Positions 43,963 through 52,538 of a DNA stretch of 64,000 nt are shown piece after piece (position 1 is the stretch's first letter; the number at the start of each line of letters is the position of its first letter). This DNA is from Coriobacteriaceae bacterium AM100-PB1-1D-6A (lineage in GTDB: Bacteria > Actinomycetota > Coriobacteriia > Coriobacteriales > Coriobacteriaceae). The stretch covers positions 1 to 64,000 of the forward strand of contig JAQDNC010000002.1 in NCBI GenBank assembly GCA_027660625.1, in the 5' to 3' direction. The notes beneath the pieces were generated by a model. The model searched no databases. It saw only the letters and a list, made by a program, of their open reading frames with translations, and was not told the origin of the DNA. The translations under genes were made by a program, and so were the position numbers.

Positions 43963-44214
43963 ATGAGGGAGAAGCGCCCGGCGCTTGTCATCACGTTTCC
44001 CACCACGGCGGCCGCCATGGGCTGCGAGTCCCTGTGCGTTGAGCGTGGCCTTCCCGGGCGAACGATTCCCGTGCCCGGGGAGGTCGCTGCCGGCTGTGGT
44101 CTGGCGTGGAAAGCGTTGCCTGCCGATGAGGAGCTGCTGCGCGGCGAACTCGCCGCGGCGGGCGTTCCCACCGAGGGCTATACCGTGATTGATATGTGGG
44201 AGGTCGTGCGATGA
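43963..44214 (+). CDS. DUF3343 putative Se/S carrier-like protein
   Basis: An 83-residue protein of the DUF3343 family. ALVITFPTTAAAMGCESLCVE at the N-terminus and VAAGCGLAWKA in the middle carry the family cysteines, a GCG motif resembling a sulfur or selenium carrier. It lies 19 bp after yedF, and its TGA stop overlaps the next gene's ATG (ATGA), so it is translationally coupled with the NifS-like enzyme. Direct evidence for its biochemical role is not known to me. Confidence 0.9.
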   Translation: MREKRPALVITFPTTAAAMGCESLCVERGLPGRTIPVPGEVAAGCGLAWKALPADEELLRGELAAAGVPTEGYTVIDMWEVVR

Positions 44215-45350
44215 TCTACCTGGATAACGCGGCGACGACCATGCACAAGCCGCAGACGGTCATCGATGCCGTGACGCAGGCGATGTGCTCGCTCGGCAAT
44301 GCCGGGCGCGGCGCCACGTCGGGTGCCCTCGATGCCGCTCGTACGATTCACGGTTGCCGTGCCAAGCTCGCGCGCTTGCTGGGCTGCCCGCGGGCTGATC
44401 ATGTGTGCTTTACGCCCAATTCCACCGCGGCGCTCAACACCGCCATCAATGGCGTGGTGCGCCCCGGCGACCGTGTGGTCACAACGGTGCTCGAGCACAA
44501 CTCCGTGCTGCGTCCGCTTAACCGCCTTGCGGCAGAGCAGGGTGTGACCGTTGAGCATGCGGGTTGCGACGCGAATGGCGTGCTCGACTACGATGAGCTC
44601 GATCGGCTGGTCACGCCCGGTACACGTGCCGTGGTGGTGACGCATGCCTCTAATGTGACCGGCAACGCGGTCGACATTGCGCGCGTGGCGGCCATAGCCC
44701 ATGCGGCCGGCGCGCTTGTGATCGTCGATGCCTCGCAGTCTGCCGGCACGGCGCATATCGATATGCAGGCCATGGGGCTCGACATTGTGTGCTTTACCGG
44801 CCACAAGGGATTGATGGGCCCGCAGGGGACCGGCGGCCTGGCCGTGGCAGAGGGCATTGACGTGGCCCCGTGGGCCATGGGCGGCACGGGCGTGCACAGC
44901 TTCGATGCGCTGCAGCCGCTTGAGTGGCCCACGCGCCTTGAGGCGGGCACGCTCAACGGTCATGGCATCGCTGGACTTTCTGCCGGTCTCGACTTTATCG
45001 AGGCCCAGGGTGGGGTGGAGACGATTGCAGCTCACGAACGCGCGCTCGCTGATCGCTTCCTTGCCGGTGTGCGCGAGATTCCGGGGATTAAGCTCTACGG
45101 TGCCTTTGACCAGCCGACGCGCTCGGCGATCGTGTCCCTCAACGTGGGCGATATCGACTCTGCCGAGATCTCGGACGCGCTCATGCAAGGGTGGGGGATT
45201 GCGACGCGCCCCGGTGCCCATTGCGCTCCGCTCATGCACCGCGCGCTCGGAACCGAGCGCCAGGGTGTTGTTCGCTTCTCGTTTGGGTATTTCAACACGG
45301 ACGAGGAAGCCGACACGGCTATCGATGCTATGTGCGATTTAGCCTGTTAA
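44211..45350 (+). CDS. NifS-like cysteine desulfurase / selenocysteine lyase
   Basis: A 379-residue PLP-dependent class V aminotransferase-fold enzyme that releases sulfur from cysteine or selenium from selenocysteine. MIYLDNAATTMHKP at the N-terminus, VDASQSAGTAHID with the PLP Asp, CFTGHKGLMGPQG with the Schiff-base Lys near residue 198, and RPGAHCAPLMHRALGT with the active Cys near 338 are present. Position in a selD-yedF-DUF3343 block points to selenium delivery. The start ATG overlaps the DUF3343 stop by 4 nt. A terminator follows at 45375. Confidence 0.92.
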   Translation: MIYLDNAATTMHKPQTVIDAVTQAMCSLGNAGRGATSGALDAARTIHGCRAKLARLLGCPRADHVCFTPNSTAALNTAINGVVRPGDRVVTTVLEHNSVLRPLNRLAAEQGVTVEHAGCDANGVLDYDELDRLVTPGTRAVVVTHASNVTGNAVDIARVAAIAHAAGALVIVDASQSAGTAHIDMQAMGLDIVCFTGHKGLMGPQGTGGLAVAEGIDVAPWAMGGTGVHSFDALQPLEWPTRLEAGTLNGHGIAGLSAGLDFIEAQGGVETIAAHERALADRFLAGVREIPGIKLYGAFDQPTRSAIVSLNVGDIDSAEISDALMQGWGIATRPGAHCAPLMHRALGTERQGVVRFSFGYFNTDEEADTAIDAMCDLAC

Positions 45351-45374
45351 AGCTGCTAGAACGTTTATACTTGC

Positions 45375-45404
45375 GGGACGGGCCTTTTGCCCGTCCCGTT
45401 TTTG
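45375..45404 (+). terminator. Terminator after the selenium block
   Basis: GGGACGGGC, loop CTTTT, GCCCGTCCC, then GTTTTTG. A textbook intrinsic terminator 25 bp past the NifS-like gene. Confidence 0.92.
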
Positions 45405-45426
45405 TTTCGACCCGAAAGGTGTGCCT

Positions 45427-46785
45427 ATGGCCTCATCCGCCCCGCGCGGTCTGCGCTCCGACCATGTCGTTACCGTCGGCATCGCCCTGTTCTCGATGCT
45501 CTTTGGCGCCGGCAACCTCATTATTCCGCCGCTGCTGGCGCTGCAGGCAGGTTCTGCCACGCCGGTCGCCATGCTCGGCTTTCTGATTGCAGCCATCGGC
45601 CTGCCCGTCATGGGCTTTATCGCTGTCGCGCTCGCCGGTACGGCCCGCGAGCTGGCCGGGCGCGTGCACCCCAAGTTTGGTGAGTTCTTTGTCGCGGCTG
45701 TGTATCTGGCCATCGGTCCGTGCCTGGCCATTCCGCGCACGAGCTCCACGGCGTTCGAAATGCTGGTGCCGCTGCTACCCGAGGGTGTTTCGCTCGGCAC
45801 GGCACGTCTGGTGTTTGCCATCGGGTTCTTCGTCGTCGCGTTTGCGCTCACGCTGCGTCCGGGCGTCATCACGCGCGTGCTTGGTCGCATTACGGGTCCC
45901 GCGCTTATCGCGCTCATCGTGCTGGTTGTGGGTACTGCCGTGATCTCGCCGCTGGGACCGGCTGCCGCGCCTCAGGCTCCCTACGATGCAGGCGCCGCCG
46001 TGCAAGGCTTTTTGACCGGCTACCAGACCATGGACCTGCTCGCGTCGCTCGCCTTTGGCATTATCATCGCCGAGACCATCCACGAGCTGGGTGTTACCGA
46101 TGACAAGCGCGTGGCCTTCGAGATTTCGCGTTCCGGTGTGATCGCCGGCGTGCTCATGGCCGTCATCTACTGCGGCCTGGCGCTTGCCGGCATGCAGCTC
46201 GGCACGGTTATGCCCGATGCTACTAACGGCGCCGCCATCCTCGCCCGTTCGGCCTCTATGCACTTTGGTCTTGTCGGCACGGTCGTCGTCTTTGCGATCT
46301 TTTTCCTTGCCTGCATGAACGTGTGCATCGGCCTCATCAGCTGCTGCTCGCGTTACTTCTGCGAGACGTATGTGGTCGAAGGGGGAGCGGAGGCCTCCGA
46401 GGAGGCCATGCGCCGTCCCTTTGCGATTCTCGCCTTTGTGTTCGCGGCGTTTTCGTGCGTGCTCTCCAATGTGGGCCTCGACGTGATTCTTATGTTCTCG
46501 GTGCCCATGCTCAACGCCTTGTATCCCGTTGCCATCGTACTGGTACTGATGGGCCTGGTGCACGGCTTTTGCGACGCTCATCCGCAGGTGTGGGTGTGGG
46601 TCGGCGGCGTGGTTGCTGTGCAGAGTGTGATCACCTCGGTCCGCGATGCGTTCTTTGCGGGCGCGTGGCTGCCGTTCGATGCGCTGCCGTTGGCGGATAT
46701 CGGTGCCGCGTGGGCGCCGGTTGCCGTGGTGGCATTTGTGATCGGCCTGCTCCATAGTCGTTTTGTTGCACATTCGAGGAGCTAA
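45427..46785 (+). CDS. brnQ: Branched-chain amino acid:cation symporter BrnQ
   Basis: A 452-residue membrane protein with about 12 helices, of the LIVCS (BrnQ) family that takes up leucine, isoleucine and valine with sodium or protons. VGIALFSMLFGAGNLIIPPLL at residues 18-38 is the family signature, and PRTSSTAFEMLVPLLPEG and DLLASLAFGIIIAETIHELG match conserved loops. GAAAGG precedes the ATG at 45427. It is a single gene between the selenium block and two tRNA genes. Confidence 0.93.
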   Translation: MASSAPRGLRSDHVVTVGIALFSMLFGAGNLIIPPLLALQAGSATPVAMLGFLIAAIGLPVMGFIAVALAGTARELAGRVHPKFGEFFVAAVYLAIGPCLAIPRTSSTAFEMLVPLLPEGVSLGTARLVFAIGFFVVAFALTLRPGVITRVLGRITGPALIALIVLVVGTAVISPLGPAAAPQAPYDAGAAVQGFLTGYQTMDLLASLAFGIIIAETIHELGVTDDKRVAFEISRSGVIAGVLMAVIYCGLALAGMQLGTVMPDATNGAAILARSASMHFGLVGTVVVFAIFFLACMNVCIGLISCCSRYFCETYVVEGGAEASEEAMRRPFAILAFVFAAFSCVLSNVGLDVILMFSVPMLNALYPVAIVLVLMGLVHGFCDAHPQVWVWVGGVVAVQSVITSVRDAFFAGAWLPFDALPLADIGAAWAPVAVVAFVIGLLHSRFVAHSRS

Positions 46786-46876
46786 GGCATCAATGCTTGC
46801 ACAGGCGGGGAGTCTCCCCTATAATTTCCTTCGCTTTGGGACACGCAAGGTTTAGACCTTAGCTGCTCAACACCTT

Positions 46877-46953
46877 CGGGACGTGGCGCAGTTTGGTAGC
46901 GCGCCTGCTTTGGGAGCAGGATGTCGCAGGTTCAAATCCTGTCGTCCCGACCA
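46877..46953 (+). tRNA. tRNA-Pro (TGG)
   Basis: A 77-nt cloverleaf with encoded CCA. The acceptor stem CGGGACG pairs with CGTCCCG. The anticodon loop in CCTGCTTTGGGAGCAGG gives anticodon TGG. The T-loop is GGTTCAAATCC. It lies 7 bp before tRNA-Gly and probably shares a transcript. Confidence 0.96.
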
Positions 46954-46959
46954 TATCTT

Positions 46960-47033
46960 GCGGGCGTAGTTCAATGGTAGAACCCCAGCCTTCCAAGCTG
47001 ATGACGCGGGTTCGATTCCCGTCGCCCGCTCCA
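46960..47033 (+). tRNA. tRNA-Gly (TCC)
   Basis: A 74-nt cloverleaf with encoded CCA. The acceptor stem GCGGGCG pairs with CGCCCGC. The anticodon loop CTTCCAA, flanked by CAGC and GCTG, gives anticodon TCC. The T-arm is CGGGTTCGATTCCCG. No integrase or attachment-site duplication was seen at either tRNA. Confidence 0.96.
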
Positions 47034-47113
47034 TAGGATAGTTTTAACGGCTTTGGCTTCATTTGGCGCCAGAGTCGTTTTCATATACATGCCGGGGACC
47101 CCACATCCCCTCC

Positions 47114-47183
47114 TAAGTTGCGGTGAAATACGGACTGTTTTTCGGCTTTTATGGCCCATGTAGTCCGTATTTCACCGCAACTA
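47114..47183. repeat. Palindromic repeat, copy 3 of 4
   Basis: TAAGTTGCGGTGAAATACGG faces CCGTATTTCACCGCAACTAA, with pairing extended by ACT/AGT. The centre reads GTTTTTCGGCTTTTATGGCCCATG. A CCCCTCC stretch directly before the left arm is also found, inverted, directly after the right arm of copy 4. It lies 80 bp after tRNA-Gly. Confidence 0.9.
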
Positions 47184-47367
47184 ATTGTAAGGGTGGATTT
47201 TGATGCCGTTGGGAGGGTCGTAGCGACCGTCTACCGAGAGTGGAAATATTTTTTGAAGCTCTGACCTGCGACGTCAAGCTTTTGGTCAGCTTTTGGCAAG
47301 GTATTTAAATGCCGTTCTGCGATAGCGTAAAGGCGTTCACTCGTTCTTGATTGTTATGGTGCGGGTC

Positions 47368-48366
47368 ATGTCCAATAAAGCTAAACATTTTCCGAAGTCA
47401 TATGCCAAGATGCTGTTTTCCGCTCTCGGGATTCATCATGACGAGCAGCTATTGATAACGACTGATCCTTGGGATGAGCGGCGCGCGCGTGAGCTTATGC
47501 AGGAAGAGCTTTTAATTCGACTCTATAACCATGTGTACGCCGATCCTGTTTATTGGAGCCACCTTGACGTGGAAGCCCGCATTTTCCAGCTTGCATCTGC
47601 TATTGCGGCCGTCGAACCGGATGCCATTTTCTGCGGTTCAACGGCGGCATTGCTGTACGGTATCGGCTCTGCTTACTCGCTGCTTAATGCCGTTCAGATG
47701 TTGTTGCCGAGATCTACCAGGCGCGATACATATGAGTTCGTTGAGTATCGTCGATGGCGCCCAGGTGAGTTATGGCGGCTCGGCCCGTTTACGCTGACGG
47801 ACCCCTATCGGACGGTGGTCGATATTGCCCGCGCGAGTGCATTTCGGTATGCGCTTGGCTACGCCGATGGATTGGCTCGTGAGTATGATGTCGACCGCGA
47901 GGAGCTGCGTGCGTATGCACAGGCCAATTGTCGCGGTTTGCATGGCATCGCCCGTGCGTTTGGCGTGTTCGAGCATATGGACGGGAGGTCGGATAACGGG
48001 GGAGAGTCCGAGGCGCGAGCGGCAATGATCCTTGCTGGAGTCGTTGCGCCTGAGCTTCAGGTTGAGATTGCTCGACCAGGAAATGCCGGCTATTATCTGG
48101 CAGATTATGGTTGGCGGATGCCAGATGGGTCATGGATGTTGGCAGAGCTTCATGGTTTGGGTAAGTTTGAGGACGAAACTCAAAAAGATTTGGAACATGC
48201 TGCGGCAAAAACCTATCGAGCCGCCTTATTGCGCGATGCGAACTTACGTGCCATGGGTCATAACGTCATTCATTTCAAGCTATCGGACACATATGATGTC
48301 GAAGAGTTTGGCGCTATGATGCGCGGCTACGGTATCCCAACTACAAAGCCTTTTGCGGATTCCTGA
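47368..48366 (+). CDS. AbiEi-like / DUF559-like protein, solitary
   Basis: A 332-residue protein resembling type IV toxin-antitoxin AbiEi-like antitoxin proteins in its N-terminal two thirds (IFCGSTAALLYGIGSAYSLL, GPFTLTDPYRTVVDIARAS). The C-terminal third looks like a Vsr/DUF559 PD-(D/E)XK fold (ESEARAAMILAG, then LADYGWRMPDGSWMLAELHG and K). No partner nucleotidyltransferase toxin is adjacent. Composition is AT-richer than the neighbours, and it is bracketed by two copies of a palindromic repeat, suggesting transfer as a cassette. The start at 47368 has no good ribosome site; 47347 is an alternative. Confidence 0.65.
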   Translation: MSNKAKHFPKSYAKMLFSALGIHHDEQLLITTDPWDERRARELMQEELLIRLYNHVYADPVYWSHLDVEARIFQLASAIAAVEPDAIFCGSTAALLYGIGSAYSLLNAVQMLLPRSTRRDTYEFVEYRRWRPGELWRLGPFTLTDPYRTVVDIARASAFRYALGYADGLAREYDVDREELRAYAQANCRGLHGIARAFGVFEHMDGRSDNGGESEARAAMILAGVVAPELQVEIARPGNAGYYLADYGWRMPDGSWMLAELHGLGKFEDETQKDLEHAAAKTYRAALLRDANLRAMGHNVIHFKLSDTYDVEEFGAMMRGYGIPTTKPFADS

Positions 48367-48398
48367 TAGCAGAGACAACCGACTCCGCCGCCCAACAA

Positions 48399-48468
48399 TA
48401 AGTTGCGGTGAAATACGGACTAAAGGCTACTCAGAGACATAAAACAGTCCGTATTTCACCGCAACTTA
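48399..48468. repeat. Palindromic repeat, copy 4 of 4
   Basis: TAAGTTGCGGTGAAATACGG faces CCGTATTTCACCGCAACTTA (20 bp, perfect), with ACT/AGT extending the stem. The centre (AAAGGCTACTCAGAGACAT) differs from the other copies. AGGAGGGG follows the right arm, mirroring the CCCCTCC before copy 3. It lies between the AbiEi-like gene and the convergent PIN gene. Confidence 0.9.
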
Positions 48469-48481
48469 GGAGGGGATGGGG

Positions 48482-48958
48482 TTAGCTGCGGGGGCGGTGG
48501 CGGAGCTTGTCGATGGTGGAGTCGGTGCTTCGGCTGCGGGCTTCGGCGGCGCGGTCGCGGGCGTCGGCAGCGGTTTGACGCTTGCGGCGGTAGTCGATCA
48601 TGCCTTGGATGATGGGCTTGCCAAAGCTCACGACATCATCGTTGTAGATGGCGGTTCGGGCTGCGAGGAGGCAGTCGGTAAAGTCCATATGCGTTTTGCC
48701 GAACAGTTTGATGGCAAGGGCGACAACGGTGGGCTCGTCGACCATGACGTCATCGAGCAGCCTTTTCATGGCCGCAGCAATCTCAACGCGGGGAACCTTA
48801 TAGACGTCTCGCAGTGTGACCACGACGCGCGTGATGATTTCGGGGTAGACGCGAGCGGTGCGCGTGGCGATGACCTTGGCGGCGCGCGGTGAAAGAACTT
48901 CGTCGTCGTCAAGCAGGTAGCGCAGGATGACGGTCTCGTCGATGATGGTGCTACTCAT
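48482..48958 (-). CDS. PIN-domain toxin (VapC-like)
   Basis: A 158-residue PIN-fold protein, probably an RNA-cleaving toxin. Acidic metal-site residues appear in IIDETVILRYLLDDDE near the N-terminus and in MDFTDCLLAARTAIYNDDVVSF near residues 91-112, as in VapC. The C-terminal 35 residues are a charged tail rich in Arg and Ala that is unusual for VapC. The ATG lies 8 nt inside the end of the antitoxin gene, so the pair is translationally coupled. Confidence 0.8.
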   Translation of the reverse strand: MSSTIIDETVILRYLLDDDEVLSPRAAKVIATRTARVYPEIITRVVVTLRDVYKVPRVEIAAAMKRLLDDVMVDEPTVVALAIKLFGKTHMDFTDCLLAARTAIYNDDVVSFGKPIIQGMIDYRRKRQTAADARDRAAEARSRSTDSTIDKLRHRPRS

Positions 48959-49274
48959 GGATATCTACTTCCTCGGGGCCCAAAATCGAATCGTCACTTT
49001 CTGTGGCAAGGTATTCAATCCAGGCATTGCGCTCCTCGGCGCGGCGATTGGGGTCACCATATGCTTTGAGCGATTCATAGGCGGCGGTGCCGTCCTTTGA
49101 GCGCACGGCGACCGGCTGAAAGGGGAGTTTGCGCATCAAAATGCTTTGCGCGACAAATAAACGGACAGCCTCGGCGAGCGATGTGCCCATGGCGTCGTAA
49201 AGACGCTCGGCATGCTGCTTGTCTTCCTCGCGAATGCGCACCTGCAGGATGGCTCTTTTTTGAGTCGATGACAT
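48951..49274 (-). CDS. RelB/DinJ-type antitoxin
   Basis: A 107-residue protein with an N-terminal ribbon-helix-helix domain (KRAILQVRIREEDKQHAERLYDAMGTSLAEAVRLFVAQSI) as in RelB/DinJ antitoxins, and an acidic C-terminal arm (ESDDSILGPEEVDIHE) suited to bind the toxin. The start at 49274 follows AAGGGGG. The gene overlaps the PIN toxin by 8 nt. Such antitoxins often repress their own operon; no clear operator was picked out upstream. Confidence 0.85.
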   Translation of the reverse strand: MSSTQKRAILQVRIREEDKQHAERLYDAMGTSLAEAVRLFVAQSILMRKLPFQPVAVRSKDGTAAYESLKAYGDPNRRAEERNAWIEYLATESDDSILGPEEVDIHE

Positions 49275-49701
49275 CACTGGCCCCCTTAATGAGCGTGCAA
49301 TATAGTCGGTCAAATGCGGCATGTGCCGATACTTGAGCATCTTATAACGATTACTTTATTTCGCTCAAGTAAATAACCATTAACACGAATACAAGCGTAG
49401 TACATCCAAAATGAGAGCGCGTAAAAATCTCAGAGGTGTACGCATGTAATACACTCACCTTTATAGCTTCTAGAGAATAATTCCAACCTGCCAAAACCCC
49501 TGCAATACACCCGTATTGCAGGGCCTATGCTCAAGTTTGCCACCTGCAACTGCGTATATTTAGCCTGTATATCGTTGGAGGAACTCTATCGAAGTGCCTG
49601 TTTCGCCGCATGCACTCGATACGCCGATGCCGGACCACGGGCGGTCCGGGGCAACGTCGACAGGGTCTCTCCGGCATGGGATTCAGGAGGGAGTGAACAA
49701 C
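49275..49701. other. Regulatory region between the antitoxin and the formate hydrogenlyase operon
   Basis: About 430 bp without a credible gene. It is AT-rich to 49500. GTGTA-(9 nt)-TACAC is at 49436-49454. CCCTGCAATAC-ACCC-GTATTGCAGGG (49498-49523) is a perfect 11-bp inverted repeat. CCGGACC-ACGGGC-GGTCCGG (49630-49649) is another, in the likely mRNA leader. Any of these may be an operator or leader structure for the operon. No sigma-54 type GG/GC promoter was found. Confidence 0.5.
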
Positions 49702-50220
49702 ATGGGCAATAAACGAGTCGTGGCTGATTCCTCGCGCTGCATTGGGTGCCAAACCTGTATGGCGGCGTGCATTGAGGCACACGATATCCCCGGCAACATC
49801 GCCGCACCTCGCTTGCGCGTAACGCGCACCTACGAGATCTCCGCGCCGGTGGCATGTCACCACTGCGAGGACGCTCCGTGCGCGAAGGCCTGTCCTACGG
49901 GCGCCTTGTTCTTTGATCCAAAGAACCATCGTATCGGCGTCAACGAGGACAACTGCATCGGCTGCAAGAGCTGCGTCATGGCCTGCCCCTTTGGCGCCGT
50001 GAGCGTGGCGACCACGCAGGTCCCCGTCTTGATGGGCGACGTGCGCGTGGGTTCGCAGACCAAGAGCTTCGTGCTCAAGTGCGACCTGTGCGTGGACCGT
50101 CCCGGCGGTCCGGCGTGTGCCGAGGCGTGTCCGACCAAGGGCCTCACCCTGGTAGACGAGGAGCGTCTGGCAGAACTGACTGCCGAGCGTGCCCGCGCCA
50201 CCATCGAAAACGAGGCGTAA
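49702..50220 (+). CDS. HydN/HycB-like ferredoxin subunit
   Basis: A 172-residue protein with four [4Fe-4S] motifs: CIGCQTCMAAC near the start, CHHCEDAPCAKAC, CIGCKSCVMAC and CDLCVDRPGGPACAEAC. This arrangement is that of HydN/HycB electron-transfer subunits that pass electrons from formate dehydrogenase H. The ATG at 49702 follows GGAGGGAG. It is the first gene of the operon, 74 bp before fdhF, and pairs with it as the proximal electron acceptor. It has no signal peptide or membrane helix, so it faces the cytoplasm. Confidence 0.93.
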   Translation: MGNKRVVADSSRCIGCQTCMAACIEAHDIPGNIAAPRLRVTRTYEISAPVACHHCEDAPCAKACPTGALFFDPKNHRIGVNEDNCIGCKSCVMACPFGAVSVATTQVPVLMGDVRVGSQTKSFVLKCDLCVDRPGGPACAEACPTKGLTLVDEERLAELTAERARATIENEA

Positions 50221-50294
50221 GCGTCGGGCGACAGGCCCAATGATTGTCAAATAAGTACCGAGTATTCGGTAGCAGAGAAAGGAAGGAGGGTGTC

Positions 50295-52517
50295 ATGGAG
50301 AAGCATAAAGTGATCTGCCCGTACTGCGGCGCCGGTTGCCAGTTTAACCTCTTGGTCCAAAACGGCCAGGTTGTGGGTACCGAACCGCTCAACGGCATCA
50401 CCAATCAGGGCGAGCTGTGCCTTAAGGGCATGAGCGGCTACGACTTCATCAACGACACCAAGATCTTGACTCCCCGCGTACTGCACCCGATGATCCGCCG
50501 CACCAAGGGCGCGGATCTTGAGCGCGTAAGCTGGGACGAGGCACTGGATTTCACCGCATCTAAGATGCAGGCCATAATTGACGAATATGGTCCTAACGCT
50601 GTCATGACCACCGGCTCTTCGCGAGGCGGCGGCAATGAGGCGAACTACGTCATGCAGAAGTTTACGCGTGCGTGCATCGGCACCCACAGCGTGGACAACT
50701 GCGCCCGTACTTGACACGGCCCTACTGTCCTCGGTCTGATGGACACGGTTGGTTCAGGTTGCATGTCATGCTCCATCCCCGGTATGGAGGATGCGGGCTG
50801 CATTTTCCTCTTCGGCTATAACCCTGCCGATTCGCACCCCATCGTCGCAAGGCGTATCGTGCGAGCCAAAGAAAAGGGTTGCAAGATCATCGTCGCCGAC
50901 CCGCGCCATATCGAAACCGCGCGTATCGCCGATCTCTACCTTCCGATCAAGAACGGTTGCAATGTTGCGTTCCTCAACGCCTTTGCCAACTGCTTGGTCA
51001 ACGATGGCCTCTACGACAAGGAATTCGTCGCCGAGCATACGAACGGCTTTGACGAGTGGTGGGAGACCATCAAGAACTACACTCCCGAATCCGTACAGGA
51101 CATCACGGGTGTCGAGCCCGCGTTGATCCACCAAGCTGCCGAGATGTACGCCACGGCGAAGCCCTCTGCCATCATTGGCTGGGGTATGGGTGTATGCCAG
51201 CAGAAGCAGAACCTGAAGACGGTGCACACCATCGCCTCCATCGCCTGCGTTGCCGGCCAGATCGGCAAACCCAATTCCGGCCTCGCGCCCGTGCGTGGTC
51301 AGAACAACGTCCAGGGCTCCTGCGATATGGGCATGCTGCCCAACCTGTACCCTGGCTACCAGAAGGTCACCGACCCGGCAGTGCGCGCCAAGTTTGCCAA
51401 GGCTTGGGGCGTGCCCGAGGAAAAGCTCCCGCTCGAGGAGGGCTATAAGCTCACCGACCTGGGCCACCTGGTCGACGAGGGCAAGGTGCACTGCTTCTAC
51501 AACTACGGCGAGGACCCGGTGCAGACCGAGCCCGATTCGGCCGGTATGCGCAAGACGCTCTCCGAGCTGGATCTGTTCATTTGCCAGGACATCTTTATGA
51601 CGCAGACGACCATGCTCGCCGACGTCATCCTGCCTGCCACCTCTTGGGGCGAGCACGAGGGTGTCTTTACCGCATCCGACCGTAGCTTCCAGCACTTTGA
51701 CGCGGCTGTTCCGCCCAAGGGCGAGTGCCGCCACGACTGGGAGATCTTCGCGGACCTGTCCACGCGTATGGGCTATCCCATGCACTACGACAACACCGAG
51801 CAGATCTGGAACGAGTGCATTAGCCTGTGCCCCAACTTTGTGGGCGCGACCTACGAGAAGATGGCTCCCGAGGGCGGTTACGCCCAGTGGCCGGTCAAGA
51901 GCACCGATGTGAACGACCACGGTACGCCCGACATGTTCGCTGGTGGCAAGTTCACCACCAAGGACGGCCGCGCCAACCTGATGGCGCACGACTGGGAAGC
52001 GCCCTCCGAGCTTCCCGACGATGAGTACCCGCTCATCCTGTGCACCGTCCGCGAGGTCGGCCACTACAGCTGCCGCTCGATGACCGGCAACTGCAAGACG
52101 CTGGCGCTGCTTGCCGACGAGCCCGGCTTTGTCCGCATGAATCCCGCGGACGCCCAGGCGCGCGGCATCAAGAACGGCGACATCGTCTCGATTCACAGCC
52201 GCCGCGGCCAGGTATACAGCCGCGCCGACGTGAGCGACCGTATCAACAAGGGCACGGTCTATATGACCTACCAGTGGTGGATCGGTAAGTGCAACGAGCT
52301 GACCATTCACAAGGTCGACCCGGTCTCGCATACGCCCGAGGACAAGTTCTCCGCCTGCCAGGTCGACGCTATCGCCGACCAGGTCTGGGCCGAGGGCGAG
52401 GTCGAGCGTCAGTACACCGAGCTCAAGCAGGCTCTGGTGGACGCCGCCGCTCCCCAGGACGTTGAGCCCGGCGCCGCCAAGTTCGACGACGAGACGCACG
52501 TGAACCAAATCGTGTAG
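50295..52517 (+). CDS. fdhF: Formate dehydrogenase H, a selenoprotein with Sec140
   Basis: A 740-residue molybdenum bis-MGD enzyme that oxidises formate to CO2. The N-terminal [4Fe-4S] motif is CPYCGAGCQFNLL and then LCLKG. An in-frame TGA at 50712-50714 encodes Sec140, in NCART-U-HGPTVLGLMDTVG, the same context and position as E. coli FdhF. A stem-loop with a GGTCTG loop follows. The frame is open before and after, so the gene is intact, not broken. GGAAGGAGG precedes the ATG. Neighbours are ferredoxin subunits and the hyf genes. Confidence 0.97.
50715..50755 (+). promoter_or_regulatory. Bacterial SECIS element of fdhF
   Basis: Directly after the Sec TGA, TGTCC (50726-50730) and GGACA (50741-50745) close a loop that contains CGGTCTG. 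E. coli fdhF has AGGTCTG in the same place. The loop lies about 20 nt after the TGA, inside the range that SelB needs. Confidence 0.85.
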
Positions 52518-52538
52518 TCCCGTTCTCGTTGGCTTTTT

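Noticed and set aside
46877..47033. Integration site for a mobile island at the tRNA-Pro/tRNA-Gly pair
   Set aside because: No integrase gene and no direct repeat of either tRNA's 3' end was seen in the window. The AbiEi-like gene nearby is better explained by the palindromes around it.
49275..49701. FhlA/sigma-54 promoter for the formate hydrogenlyase operon
   Set aside because: No GG-N10-GC element of the TGGCAC-N5-TTGC type was found; the perfect palindromes there have other sequences.
50244..50739. fdhF broken by a stop codon at 50712
   Set aside because: The TGA is in frame, in the exact Sec context of FdhF at position 140, and is followed by a SECIS-like loop. It is a selenocysteine codon, not a nonsense mutation.
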